Translations under genes and position numbers: made by a program
Shown here: one piece after another, positions 37,801-48,281 of the stretch
How positions within the stretch are numbered: position 1 is the first letter of the stretch
How the letters are laid out: every line of letters begins with the position of its first letter
Source of the DNA: Monoplex corrugatus
Lineage: Eukaryota > Mollusca > Gastropoda > Littorinimorpha > Ranellidae
Direction of reading: 5' to 3'
NCBI GenBank assembly: GCA_030674185.1
Contig: CM060307.1
Span: 44,561,181 to 44,625,180, forward strand
Length of the DNA stretch: 64,000 bases
The notes under the pieces: model-generated
What the model saw: the letters and a program-made list of their open reading frames with translations, nothing else
What the model was told of the DNA's origin: nothing
Databases searched by the model: none

Positions 37801-40800
37801 TACTTCAATGGCTCGACATTTGTTCAGAGATACTGAATAAACCAAAAAACAAAAAAGAAGTTCATTTTCCATTTGATTCAAGTTTTACATCAGCACCCAC
37901 CTAAGTTAATACAGGCCAACAGACATGACCATCCCAGGGAAATGGGGCAAGAGAATTATGTCAATGTTACCAGTTATTCCAAACACAATTTTGGAAAAGA
38001 ATAAAAGAACACATTTTGTCATATTCTATGCATGGAGATCTTTCATACTGATTACAGCGATATTTGAATCATGTCTGTATAATAATAAACAAAGAAGTTA
38101 TATCCTGAATGCTATAATCTGGACCATGATTTGTATTGTTAATACAAAATATCATCAATGGCACTGCCTGGTGGTTTACTTTTAGATTTATAACGTTTGT
38201 TTCAATCAAACCAAAAACATCTGTTTTCCCTTCTGTTTTGTTTTCTCTAAAGATGGATTTGTCACATCACAAAAAATATTCAAATGTTATTTTATATGAT
38301 CCACATATAATGTCACATATCTATGTATAGGAAACAAGATCATGTTACTTAATTAAGGAATCTTTCATGAGAAGCAGCCTATTTTTTATGGATCTATGGA
38401 TTAGTTCATTCATGAAAGATGACTGTTGTGTATATATGGGTCATTCTCCTGAAGACTGGTCAATATTGTGACATAAGTAAAAAATCAAAATAATGTTAAC
38501 TGAAGATGAAAGCTTGATATCTGTAGTATACACAACTGTAATGCATAAATTGACACAATACTTGGAACTTGGTGAAATATAATAAAATGTTGCATCATCC
38601 TGCAGTGTCTCACATGTTACATGAGACACCGAAAAGGCATCTATCATTTTCTATGTGCTTGTTAAAATGGTCAATCAAGTGACATTTTTCAAAATATACT
38701 GAATAATGACATATCCTTTGAGAAGCAGCGCAAAATCCCGCCGCGAAGGTAGGAAAGTGAGATTCGTATGCCATGGTCAGTCAAAGTTCAGGGAAGTTGA
38801 TGAAATAGATCCTGTTTGTCTTGAGTGTTTCATTGTTTCATAATCAAGAGTTTATTTCTCAGTCTCCTCTTCTCTCTCATATCACTTATTGATGTGAATC
38901 ATTATGAAAAATGTTTGTGTTTTTAATGAACCACAACTCACATAGGAAATTCCCAATGCCTTCTATTTTAAAGGCACGACTTACTTATGTTATTGCTACA
39001 GTGAAGACACTGTATGTAACGCTCAGGACGCTGATCAATCTCATATCGATCATTCATGGATACTATGCAGTAGAAATTGAAGTCAGAGACACATTTACAT
39101 TCTTTCTTCACTGTCGAAACAGGCTGTATTGATTTCGGCCATGTATGTAGGAAATAACTGTGATCGATCTACCAGTCTGAACTCATGTCACAAATCTAGC
39201 TACAGAAATCACTCATTTTTCCAAGAAAAAGTGCTGTAGAGTAAAAAAAAATATGAAACACACACACTTTTTTTTTTCATTTTCTTTAATTACTGGAACA
39301 TTTTACAAACGAAATATAACAATATCGTACGATTTTTTTCTCAAAAAACATTTTATTTTGACTTCTTAAAAGCAGTAGTCCCAACTGACCAGTCTTCAGG
39401 AGAATGACCCAGGCCATACATATATACAAACCAAAATACCAATTTGTGTATATGCAAACTAATATACTGATTCTATCATTCACAATGTATACTCATATGG
39501 TAGATTCTATTCCATTCTATTTTACAATGATACACAACAGATAGCTCACTAAAAGTCATTTCCAAGAATTATCAAGGCCATGGCAATAAGCGTACAAGAA
39601 CAGCTGATTCCACTATCTTAAGATGCAAAGCCTATTCAGTATATTTACTACTAAGTGCCCATCTGGTTTTCAGTTAGAAAATTACATGTGCATTGAATGG
39701 AGGTATGAATGTTATTTCACTTCCTGCAGATCAAATTGCTTTAAAAATAATTTTAGATTTCAGGTAAACAAAAAAAAACAAAAAAAAGGTATACAAGACC
39801 TTTACAGGAACTACATATTTATCCACTTGACAATAAAAAGACTGACTTTTTAATAATCAAGTTCATGGGTCAAACCAGGATGACCTGGAATGTTTTACTA
39901 AACAGGGAAAGCAGATACAACAGATTGGCTCAAAAACATTATTATTGGTGGGGTTGGATCTTATCATTAGATCTTTACTCTGAATTACTCAATTTACTAT
40001 AACTACAAATGCTTTATTAACAATATTAAAGCACAGAAAAAAGGTTGATAATGATAACTAAATTACACATATGGGTCTGGTTGTGAACAAGAAATACCTG
40101 AAGGTGATGGATGAGATCCAGACCACCAATGTTTTACCACTCTCCAGATAAATCACCTACCAGCTCCCAACACCATATGGTAGCCACTTCAACAAGCAAA
40201 GGGCGCAAGGGGGCTGTTGATGCCCTGCATGACCCATTCGGAGCCAGTCATCAGTTACCTTGTTTACAATGGCAAAGTGGGAAGATGACAAACCCCAGGA
40301 CAAAGCTACACACTGCACACTTATCAGGTCCAGCCCAGCAACTGGACTAAAGTAAGAATGGAAGAACCCTCTCTTGCTTTACTCTGGGCCTTAATCTCTT
40401 TATTGGGCAGCCTAACCAGCTGTCAGCTTACATAGCTGGCAACCCTTCTCCCTTTATTACAGTCTAGACACTAAACAGTTGAAAGCTCCCAACACTGCTT
40501 AAGACAACCACAGGGGATGGCTGCAAAAGTGGCCAGGAATGATGCCCTAGACACAGCCCATTGTGCTTTTCAGCTAGGTCTGACATGCCTTCAAAGGGAT
40601 CCCAAGTTTGCTGTCTTTCTGAGCTGTCACCAGGACTTTCCCTGCAGTCATCAGGCCTGGTTCCCTGAAGTCAGCAGCCAAGCAGCAACTCAATGTGGAC
40701 AAGAAACACCAGAGGGTGCTGGATGGGACCCAGCTTGCCAATGCCTCATCACTCTCCAGATGATCACCTACCAGTTCCAAAAAAAACATAGCAGCCATTC

Positions 40801-43511
40801 CACCAAGTGAAGGAGGTCTGTTCATACACTGCATGACCCATTTGGACAGGTTGATATACATAGTATGGTGCTCAACCCTGAACTGCAGTGATACACAGCA
40901 CAGAAAAAATGCACTTTTCTTAAAAGTTAGTCACAACACAAAAATTATCAATTAACATTATTTACCTTCATTCACACACACCACATTCACTATGATTCAG
41001 TGCTTACCCTTTACGACTTTCTCAGTTTTCTGGCTATATCCCTTGTTCTTCCGTTGTTCTCTGCAAAATAAATCTATTCCCATGAAGCAAAGTACTGTAA
41101 AATCTCAAACTTTCAACAACTATGCATGTATACAAGTACAGGAATTTGAGATGTAATAACAATAAACTTAGAAGAAGCAACAACTCCAACAGACGTAGAT
41201 TAATAACAATAAACTTAGAAGAAGCAACAACTCCAACAGACGTAATAGCTGCAGCAGTTACTGCACAGTTATTAACTAAATGGAGTTGCAGTCAACAGGG
41301 TCTAATGCTTCCTTTAAATTGCACAATTCTGACCAAAGTTTTAAAAACAACACACACAAAAAACAACCACAGTTAAGTGTGAATTTTTGTATGTTGGTTA
41401 AATCTTCCATTTACAGTCATTTTCCCACTTTGCAGCTGACACGTTACTAATCAATTAGCAATTACTAATTATTAATAATTTTCTTCAAGTTATAACCCTG
41501 AGTTTTTAACCAAAATAATCAGCTGAGTGCATTCTCACTCAGAGGCAAAACTCCGTTAAAAAAAAAATATTAAAAAATGCCCTATTGTATTTTAAGACAG
41601 AACTGGGCAGATTCTTTAATAAAGATGAATGAAATGATGTCAAAGTCAAGCACAGTCCCAAGAGGCCAGACAATGAATTTTTAAAATAATCTTCGCTGAA
41701 ATGAATATTCCTGACAGCTTTCTTGTTTTCAATACTCAAAACATATATGCAGAGACTGAAAAACAAACAGTTTCCAGGCACACTATATTTCACTTACATT
41801 TATAACATATTCCATTTTTCCACACTACATGTATCGTTCAATTTTTCTGCTCCACTGGAAATACTGGTTATGAGAAAAACACAAAAGCAGCCACAAATGT
41901 TTACTACACTGTCATGACTGTGAAACCTATTTCACCTCTAAGTACAGTTGATACATGTGTGATTCTGGGAACTCATCGTGGGTCAATTCAAGGGGTCATG
42001 TAGAAGTGCCAATGAATGACAGAATAATGGTCAAAGGTAAAGATCTGCAACCAAAACTGTCTGAGGTGTCCCAGGACACAAGAAAATAAATTTCCATTTG
42101 TATGATATCTGTATAGTATATAAGAAAACTGTAAGATTCTTTTGCTTAAATGCAAGCAGAACAGCTCTGACAATAAAATTGTGCTCTGCCCAAAGGTGCA
42201 AGCAAAACAGTTTTACTGAGTTTAAAGAAGTGACAGTAGAAACAACAGCAGAGGCAATAGTAGTGTTAATAAGAGTCATCCAACAAACAGCAATAATGCC
42301 CTAATAACTTTTTTAAAAAATACTGGCAGCGCATTAAAACTTTACACAGCCAGGCCCTTCACTCTGTGACCTAATAACATTACATGCAACTGTGACATCA
42401 TTTGTTATGGCATCATGTTGGGTACAGTCATTCCAAGCATCATAGCCTTGTTTAGCATTTAATTTTAAAAGAACAGTGCACTTACACTAAGACTGAATTT
42501 CATAAAGAATGTTCAGACATTGGACAAATCAAAAACACTACAAAGTGTATTAGTATTATACATGGGACACAAATTCTTCCACTGGCTGCAGTTTACTCAG
42601 TGAGCATCAGTCTATAAAGACAGAGAAATGACATTCAAGGCAAGCACAGTCAGGGGAAGGCCATATGAAGCTACTGAAAAAAAATTGCAAAAAGTTAAAG
42701 AAATTTTGATTGATGACAAGCAAATAACGAGTGAAAATATCACTCATGACACTGGCATTAGTCATGGATCACATCATGCAAAATTTCAACAAGAAAATTT
42801 GGAATGAGATGTGCTGTGACAACAAGATGGATCCTGCAATGCCTTAATCAATGATGTTCAAAAAACAGGTGAGAATCACTATTGCAAAGACTCTGTTAGA
42901 CAGTCTGTACAAAAATAAGGGTGACAGCTTTTCAAACTGGATAACTGCCATCAACAAAACCTGGATCAGAAGCTAAGCACCAGAATTAAAGAAACCAATC
43001 ATCAACGTGAGACACTCTCCCCTCCCAAAGGCCCATCAACTTCAGAAGAAAGCAGGGAAATTTAAAGATGATGTTGATATGAGCCTATGATAACAAGGGT
43101 GTATAAGTATTGACTGTGCATCATGTTCCAATGGGACAAACAATATCAAGGTTTTACTACAGGATGTTTCTGACGAAAATACTAAAACCTACAATCACAA
43201 CAATGTAAATGTAATACACTGTAAGTGTAATACACTGTTAAATGAATCACTACACATCTTGCCAAAAAACAGAGAGGATAACATCACTTATGATGTCATA
43301 TTAATGGGATGTTCTCTACATCCTGCCTATTCTCAAGATCTTAGATCCCAAACTTTGACAGATCTACTCCCCAAATGATAATTTCGTGGCTGATGCGACA
43401 CATATACATCTAGTGTGCTAGCTAGTGACCGCTTGCTTGTCACCTCTTGCTTTCAACCTGCACCCCTGACTGGCATTGCGCTTGCAGCTCTGCAAAAAGG
43501 AGAGCAAAATA

Positions 43512-43556
<45 letters not shown>

Positions 43557-46500
43557 AGTACATGGCCTCTCCATCAGCAAGCCCTACATCGTATCATCCT
43601 GTGGCCACACACCGTAACTGAGCACCTCACAGACTGGAATAAATTCTTGAGGGACTAAGAGGCCTCCTAAAGCTTAAGTATTTTGTTTGTTCCAGTGATG
43701 TATACATGTTTGGATTTAGGTTTGTTTGAGAGGGAGCGGTTTGCTTGTTTGTTTGTTTGTTTGTTTGTTTTTTCTGTGGTTACTATTATTGTTTTTATAC
43801 ATGTTATTATTATTGTTTTTATACAAAGTGCTTCTTCAAAACAATACAAAAGTTACTATTGTTCTTTAATCTCTTGAAGAATACATCCAAATATGATTTT
43901 TATGAGTTCAGCCAAAGTAAATTTTATTGTCAGAAAGACAAATATGAGTCAAACTCAAACACTGTGATATCTTATGTGTAACATCAGAGCTGAGTAATGT
44001 GACATTGTAATTTGTATGTATAATATACATATATATATAAAAAAAAATATATATATATATATATATAACCCACACACACACACACACACACAACACATTT
44101 AATAAAACATTCAGAGGAGTCCACCTACAACGAAATTCAAGGGAAATATGTCGGAATATGCAACATGTTCATAGTACTACAAGAAAGAAAAATCAGTGAC
44201 CTTAACAGTAATAACACAACGCTAATTGATTGATTGCCTTGCTGGTGGAGTTCAGAAGATATTCACAACACTCCAAATATCATCACTGTGATGTTTATCA
44301 GTCAGTTTTATGGTTCAGGCTATGAAGAACCCAAAAAGACATAACCCATTCTGGCACTGTACTGCGCACATGACGCAAAGCGCACATGGAGCCTTGGAGA
44401 AACACACACACTGATCACCATGTGCGATGCTGAGCAGTTGTACCAGTCTTGAGAGCTTGTTTGTTTCAGGGCAAGACTATACCTCTCAAAATTTGGCCTT
44501 TGGGAAACAATACCTCCTTCATACGAAAAGGAATTTGTTATGCATGAGAGTAGATGCTGTATTTATAATTAGAGACAGTACTTTACAAGAAAGAAAAAGA
44601 CGAAAGTGGGCATAGAAAGTAATTACCCACCAGCCGGAGGTAGTCTCTCGGTGGATCAAACCCAGGACCATCTGACCTGAAGTCCAATCTTTACCCACTT
44701 GACTATCCCACCCGCCATTATATCGCTAAAGTTATGCACTCTGAACCACTGAATTGAAATATATAATATATCAAGTGCTGCATATTAACTCATTGTAATA
44801 ATATTTCATTATTTGACAATCATTTTGTTTATTTGTTATCAACATTTCATACGTAAAAATAATTAACATTATTTCATTTTATACATTATTCCACCTATAT
44901 ATAGTACTTAGATAAGTCTTAGTAGTATAAGTCATTATTGGGTGTAACAGAAAAAATGTCTGTAACCACCTGTTACCAAAATGAGCCAATCATTGCAGCT
45001 GGAGCAGTGGCCTAATTAATGCCTAGTAATGGTTACAGCATCAGCCAGCAACATAACATGAGATGGCCTAGATTCAATTCCTAGATTTCAGATCCCCCAC
45101 CAGCTCCTGAACTAGCGACAGATAGTTCGAATGATACTGAGTGATAGCCTTTTAATTGATCAAGACCCAAGATAGTGACAATTATAATGCTAATATCGTA
45201 CTGTATAGAATTTTGATGTATAGATAAAATCAAAAGTGCACACTCTGTTCGTTCACTCAACCATTCACTCACAGAGACAAAAACAAGTTAAGGGTATATA
45301 TACATACAAAATACACGCATTCTGGGAAGTGGAAGATACGAAACTATGATAAGGGAGGCAGGGGAGGGTGAAGGGGGAAATTGCTGCTGGACAAAAAGAT
45401 ATAAACTTGACAGAAGAAAAGGTTTGTAAAGTTCTGTCAAAGAGAAAAGGGAAGTTCATTCCAGTTGTATGGACCAGACACAGGAAGTAAACAGTGACTA
45501 ACTGTGGAACACCTGTATCAGGGAATCTGTATACAAACAGCATAAGAAGCAGAATAGAAAAGTCCAGCTGGGGCATACATTCAGAACTGGTTGCAACTTG
45601 CAGTGACACTTTTAGAAGAACATACTGATTTTTTTTTTATTCTTTTGAGTAACTGACAACCAGTGCAGAGACTGAAGCAAGGGAGTGATGTGATAGTGTT
45701 TTTTATTTATGAAGGAGAAACTAGCAACTGAATTCTCAATAAGCTGGAAGCAAGATATGGAAGATGCAGCAAACCCAGAAGATGCAGACAAGCCAGCAAG
45801 CAGATGGTACAATATCAATCAATACTTACAATGGTACAATATCAGTCGATACTTACAAGACAACAAAAGAGATGTCATGAGTTTCAATACTACTTCAGTT
45901 AAAAGATAAGGGTCAATAGAATTAAAAGTTGTTGTTTTTTCTGCAAGAGTTGATAAATATCAGGTCTGACAAGTTTTCTATTGCTTGTTCTGTGTCATGC
46001 AATTCTGGATTTCAATATATGTAATATCAATCACATGCTTCAGAAAGAATTGACAGATTTTCCTGAGATGAACTGCCAGAGAGCTGTAACTGTGAATCAT
46101 CAGCACAATAATATTAGATATTATAGGCCTACTAACTGATGACATATTTGCAAGTGATGAGGTGAAAAGTGTGTTAAGGACTGGCCTAAGTACAGAACCC
46201 TGGGGGATCCCATTGTAAGTTTAACTCAGTAATTGACTGGGATTAAGACTCACTTTTTATAAAACCAAAAGCAGACAAGCATGACACTCATTGACAGAAA
46301 ACAAGTTTAAACAAGTGTGTTCAACTTTCAAGAATGATGCCTATGAGCTCCATCCAAGTCTGCTTGTAATTATCTGTGCAAAACCCTAGGCACTGACAAA
46401 GTCTTGATTACATGGAGTGGGGGGATGGGTTCTATGAAACACTAGCCTTGACACCATAAGACTAATTGGAACATTAACTTGATTAAGATGGGCAGTGATC

Positions 46501-48281
46501 AAATTTTATCTTGCAGGCTTAAACTGACCTCAGCTGTTTCAAAACCATTTTCCAAATGAACTTTAAAGTCAACTGCAAATTAGAGACAGGATGGTTGTTT
46601 TAATCTTACTTGGTCAAAAAATGGCTCTTTTGAAAGAATTTAGGACAGACCCAGTCTGAAGATGTATAGACTTGACTGAGAACTTTAGCCCACAGCAATG
46701 AAAGAGTTGTCCCTAGCAAACTGCAATTATTAAAAACAAGTAATCGCTTTTCATAAAACAGACAGAGACAAAACAACAACAAAAAAGAAAGACAGACAAT
46801 CAAATCAATTTTAAAATAAAAAAATAATTGTGGCCTCATATTGTTTTATGCTTTCCCCTGAGGGCAGCAGTCCAAAATTCACACACATGGAAAATAATGT
46901 GACAAGAAATAAATGTTAAGCTAATTTTTCTTCACATTACAGTACATTTAAAAATATTTCAAAATTCTGAATAAGATACAGTACAAAGTACTTCAAAAAT
47001 CAACTATTTTCCCTCCCAAGAATGAAAACTAACAATTTACCTTTCCAAACATTCTTCGCACATTTCATCATGAAACTCGATCAGATGTTTTGCCACTTCT
47101 GTGTCCTGTTTTGAGAAGAACTTTCGCAGCTGACCCCAGCGACTGTACAGGGTCAAAGGTATTTCAACATCCATGACTTTCTCTCCTTTTATATTGATTC
47201 GGACTCCATCCATCAGACGCTTTCCTCTACCGGATCCAGGCTGCGAGTGTGACTGACCCAAAATACCTGGTGCTCCTGTGAGCATGTGTGCAAAGCGATT
47301 GCCATAAAACTCTTGCCTATTACTGTTGTCTTTCCCACTCCATTTCTTCCATTTCTTCCCTTGCTTGTTTCCTATACTGGCCATTCCAGACTGATAATTA
47401 CCATCTACTGGTGGAGCATAATAGCCACCATCACCATCGCCCATACCCCAAAAACTTCCAGTTCCAGTGACATCTGCACCAGCAGCCTGCTGCATTAAAG
47501 TTTGTTGCAATAATGTCATCATTCCAGGGTTAAATGCTTGATTATATCCTGTTCCAAAGTTTCCACCTGAACCATCGCCTGGAGTAAAGGACCCAAAGTT
47601 AGTTCCATTCCCAAACAATTGAGAGATCTGGCTTAACTGATTCAATGCATCACCTGTGCCTGGATTTCCAAAATTTTGAGTCTGACTGGTTGCTGGCATT
47701 GACATATTGCTGGTCATGTTACTGTTAAAGTTGGACATTCCTGAGTTCTGTCCAGTATTACCATAGCCTCCACCATGCATCTGATTCTGGGCACTTGAAG
47801 CTGTTTTGTTGTCGGCTGCGTTGTTGCCGAAACTTCCTCCAGTTCCACTTGATCCATAGCCTGCCGAGTAACTGTTCGTAGACGTACCACTACTAGTGAC
47901 AGCATTCGCGTTAGCCGATCCTGTACTCGAAGAATTACCAAAACTGCTGTAAGACTTATTTCCTACTGAAGTAGAAGTGGTTCCTGTCCCAGAATTGGAC
48001 GAATTTCTCGATCCAGACATACTTATGTTGCTGTCAACAGAACCCGTGTAGCTGTATGTCTGCTGCTGCCCAGTATACGCTTGGTTGCCATAAAAACCAG
48101 AAGAGGCAGCATAGTTCTGAGCTGCCGTCTGATACATTTGCTGTTGATTTTGCGATTGAGAACTCTGCGTTTGATTCCCTGTCCCAGTATTTGTCCCTGA
48201 TCCCCATTTGTTTTGAGATCCACTTCCATCATACTGAACTCCTGTGCCATAACCAAAATATGACTGCTGGAAATTCGCCAT
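25872..48281 (-). CDS. multi-exon host gene, Gly/Ser/Gln-rich protein (six exons, 3' end open)
   Basis: Six exons on the minus strand join into one 538-codon frame without a stop: 48281-47041, 41060-41008, 37540-37446, 36615-36563, 31241-31168 and 25969-25872. Every acceptor ends in AG after a pyrimidine run and every donor begins GT. Exon phases (2,1,0,2,1,0) match across all five junctions, which is very unlikely by chance. The product has a low-complexity Gly/Ser/Asn/Gln/Tyr-rich N-terminus of about 300 residues, a basic KWKKW segment, a conserved-looking block, then acidic and Ser-rich segments. Low-complexity proteins of this style are often nuclear RNA-binding factors, but no RNA-binding domain or zinc finger is visible, so no function is assigned. 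Introns are 3.5-6 kb except a 0.8-kb intron 3, and are full of transposable elements. The last exon or exons were not identified. Confidence 0.8.
26355..26570 (-). mobile_element. 3' end of an L2-like LINE
   Basis: In reverse, a TTTTTGTCCAGCAATGATTT motif is followed by a C/T-rich region, an AATGAATGTTTTAGTGAGTG-like segment and a short tail. This is the same 3' region as at 9220-9470 and 45230-45410. Confidence 0.55.
26580..26700 (+). repeat. dispersed repeat 'AGCCCAGC' family, copy 2
   Basis: AAAGCCCAGCCAACTGCGTA is followed by a duplicated ATATCAGGGCTATAA unit and an A-rich tail. It matches 3740-3815 and 32399-32445. Confidence 0.5.
26882..29037 (+). mobile_element. L2/CR1-like LINE copy A with target-site duplication
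   Basis: A 7-bp direct repeat, AAAAATG, flanks the element (26875-26881 and 29038-29044). The inside encodes RT, in order: [39 protein letters not shown] (after a frameshift), [14 protein letters not shown] and [12 protein letters not shown]. The 3' UTR contains a GT/TGCG microsatellite (28868-28962) and ends CACTATATAAATAAAATATT plus GTATT repeats. The 5' part, including most of the endonuclease, is missing. It lies in intron 5 of the host gene, in opposite orientation. Confidence 0.85.
26895..28740 (+). pseudogene. reverse transcriptase of L2/CR1-like copy A
   Basis: The first frame runs to about 27803 and covers the linker and RT fingers/palm up to SWFTS. One base missing in a C run near 27870, relative to copy B at 61950, shifts the frame. 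The second part (to 28587) holds the catalytic YADD and thumb. A second base loss near 28563 and a short deletion near 28635, again relative to copy B, break the C-terminus. Confidence 0.75.
29229..29884 (-). pseudogene. LINE RT C-terminal fragment (family 3)
   Basis: The minus strand reads [60 protein letters not shown] and [12 protein letters not shown], ending [10 protein letters not shown]. This is the standard post-palm region of one group of non-LTR RT proteins. The frame is intact over about 195 codons, so the insertion is fairly young. Its upstream edge joins directly to another LINE fragment. Confidence 0.75.
29885..30065 (-). mobile_element. L2-like LINE C-terminal/3' fragment
   Basis: The minus strand reads a degraded [20 protein letters not shown] and SSSFKSK, the end of an L2/CR1-type RT protein. 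It matches 45400-45600. The adjoining fragment at 29229-29884 continues in an open frame, giving a spurious fused reading frame. Confidence 0.6.
30155..30520 (+). pseudogene. LINE RT C-terminal fragment (family 1-like)
   Basis: The plus strand reads [39 protein letters not shown] and a [16 protein letters not shown] end. These correspond to the HTRMLR...RERRLRFIGH...GRP region of many LINE RT proteins. The motif before GRP is altered. No upstream catalytic region is present. Confidence 0.6.
30561..30814. repeat. long (AT)n microsatellite
   Basis: About 250 bp of nearly pure AT dinucleotides with scattered GT, AA and TT interruptions. It can fold on itself extensively. Confidence 0.95.
31168..31241 (-). 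CDS. host gene exon 5
   Basis: This 74-bp exon has acceptor TTTTTTGCCCAG and donor CAAG|GTTTGT. It encodes [18 protein letters not shown] and PNSAAQ. Upstream in the transcript, starting about 35 bp from the acceptor, lies a GCAC/CA microsatellite (31276-31340). Confidence 0.8.
31276..31340. repeat. GCAC/CA microsatellite beside exon 5
   Basis: Tetranucleotide GCAC repeats pass into (CA)n. On the transcribed minus strand it lies about 35 bp upstream of the exon 5 acceptor. Confidence 0.9.
31421..31765. repeat. GGT, GT and (GTGC)n compound microsatellite
   Basis: GGT units (31425-31452) run into GT, then about 17 GTGC/GCGT tetranucleotide units (31498-31568), then mixed GT/GC dinucleotides to about 31765. 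The long frames here encode only Val-Cys-Ala or Thr-His runs. Confidence 0.95.
32140..33135 (+). pseudogene. degenerate L2-like LINE
   Basis: The plus strand shows FFRDRI near 32160, an [20 protein letters not shown] motif near 32560, [13 protein letters not shown] near 32770, a LHWLPIK-like remnant near 32880 and a degraded NSLS end near 33100. The order matches RT of the L2/CR1 type, but many bases are missing. A piece of the 'AGCCCAGC' repeat (32399-32445) interrupts it. Confidence 0.65.
33145..33830. repeat. 0.5-kb repeat family, locus 1
   Basis: A module with CATCACCACTG, CCCAGCTCC, CACCAAGCAAAGGG-like and CATCAGTTACCTTGTTTACAA motifs appears twice, at 33145-33305 and 33645-33830, separated by unit-specific sequence. 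Parallel modules occur at 40090-40265 and 40695-40855. This is a partly tandem repeat with a period of about 500-600 bp. Confidence 0.65.
34268..34483 (+). pseudogene. possible piggyBac-type transposase fragment
   Basis: A 71-codon frame reads [15 protein letters not shown], then [12 protein letters not shown]. It is loosely like the P-x-(D/E)-F-F-x-L-F-x-(D/P) entry motif of piggyBac DDE domains. There is no further support, so the assignment is tentative. Confidence 0.25.
34602..34803. repeat. (AT)n-(GT)n compound microsatellite
   Basis: AT units (34602-34620), GT units to 34687, a short ATGTTATAATGTATG spacer, then GT units to 34803. Confidence 0.95.
35834..36018. mobile_element. palindromic TTAA MITE, possibly nested
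   Basis: TTAA occurs at 35830-35833, 35976-35979 and 36019-36022. The CCTTTGACTCC end motif appears twice forward (35835 and about 35905) and twice inverted (before 35976 and before 36019). The centre (CAGCTTCCTGCAGGAAACTG) is a near-perfect hairpin. Either an inner 142-bp element (35834-35975) lies inside an outer one, or the ends have been duplicated. Confidence 0.6.
36027..36543. mobile_element. 517-bp terminal-inverted-repeat element with GC-rich core
   Basis: The ends are perfect inverted repeats of 12 bp (CAGGGCTGTTAG). They are flanked by a 6-bp direct repeat, AAGAAA (36021-36026 and 36544-36549). CAGGG ends suggest hAT or a relative, but hAT normally makes 8-bp duplications, so the superfamily is open. 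The core (36060-36150) has alternating GGGGTCCAGGGG and GCCCCGGTGGGG blocks that can form strong hairpins. It sits 14 bp from exon 4. Confidence 0.65.
36563..36615 (-). CDS. host gene exon 4
   Basis: This 53-bp exon has acceptor CACTTTTTTAG and donor GCAG|GTGAAG. It encodes [17 protein letters not shown] plus a split Arg codon. A terminal-inverted-repeat element ends at 36543, with its target duplication to 36549, so only 13 bp separate the inserted DNA from the exon end. Confidence 0.75.
37446..37540 (-). CDS. host gene exon 3
   Basis: This 95-bp exon has acceptor TTGATTGTAG and donor CGT|GTAAGT. It encodes an acidic stretch ([16 protein letters not shown]) followed by [15 protein letters not shown]. 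The second part resembles the MGF-x-F-x-(S/T)-T motif at the C-terminus of SNRNP27-type splicing proteins, but the downstream exon does not continue that family, so the similarity may be coincidental. Confidence 0.8.
38438..39410. mobile_element. 973-bp element with perfect 25-bp terminal inverted repeats
   Basis: The arms at 38438-38462 and 39386-39410 are exact reverse complements, starting GGGTCATTCTCC. The interior is AT-rich and non-coding. No clear target duplication was seen, and the DNA transposon superfamily is not identified. It lies in intron 2 of the host gene. Confidence 0.65.
40090..40860. repeat. 0.5-kb repeat family, locus 2
   Basis: It has the same modules as 33145-33830: CATCAGTTACCTTGTTTACAA near 40245, the 'CAGCCCA...TTTTCAGCTAGGTCTGAC' region near 40555-40590 and a second end module at 40695-40855. 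The internal spacer is about 100 bp longer than at locus 1. Confidence 0.65.
41008..41060 (-). CDS. host gene exon 2
   Basis: This 53-bp exon has acceptor TATTTTGCAG and donor AGG|GTAAGC. It encodes [17 protein letters not shown], a Lys-rich continuation of exon 1. It enters in phase 2 and leaves in phase 1. Confidence 0.8.
42480..43200 (+). pseudogene. mariner transposase fossil 2
   Basis: Plus-strand motifs in order: [20 protein letters not shown] near 42655, HDTGISHGS near 42745 (helix-turn-helix), a WIRS/TW-ISR-like remnant near 42955, [15 protein letters not shown] near 43030 and DNKGV with [10 protein letters not shown] near 43090-43140. The lineage differs from the mariner at 13385-14560. 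There are many stops and the catalytic Asp residues are not readable. Confidence 0.65.
43519..43553. repeat. (CT)n microsatellite
   Basis: About 17 CT units. Confidence 0.95.
44024..44093. repeat. (AT)n and (CA)n microsatellites
   Basis: AT units with an A-rich interruption (44024-44067) are followed by CA units (44071-44093). Confidence 0.9.
44619..44718 (-). repeat. tRNA-derived SINE
   Basis: In reverse, GGCGGGTGGGATAGTCAAGT begins the unit. Box A (TAGTCAAGTGG) lies within 44693-44704 and box B (GGTTTGATCC) at 44653-44662. The end GGCTGGTGGGTAATTAC is adjacent. It resembles a tRNA over about 75 nt, but the stems are imperfect, so it is not called as a tRNA gene. Confidence 0.65.
45230..46850 (-). 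pseudogene. degenerate L2-like LINE
   Basis: The minus strand shows a G(I/V)[10 protein letters not shown] motif near 46215, [14 protein letters not shown] near 46110 (RT catalytic ADD), [14 protein letters not shown] near 45670 and [13 protein letters not shown] near 45465, then a conserved 3' region to 45230. Frames are broken. It lies in intron 1 of the host gene in the same orientation as the gene. Confidence 0.7.
47041..48281 (-). CDS. host gene exon 1 (start codon exon)
   Basis: The chosen ATG at 48281 ([12 protein letters not shown]) sits in a strong AAAATGG context; a longer reading from 48332 adds 17 residues but has a poorer context. Residues 1 to about 300 are Gly, Ser, Asn, Gln, Thr and Tyr-rich with repeated SYFGYG- and GNQ-like elements. 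From about residue 308 the composition changes to ordinary globular sequence: [44 protein letters not shown], then RWGQLRKFF and [10 protein letters not shown]. The donor is GGAAAG|GTAAAT. The exon is GC-richer than its surroundings. Confidence 0.85.

Noticed and set aside
44619..44718. functional tRNA gene on the minus strand
   Set aside because: Stems are imperfect and the conserved extension beyond the tRNA-like part indicates a SINE.
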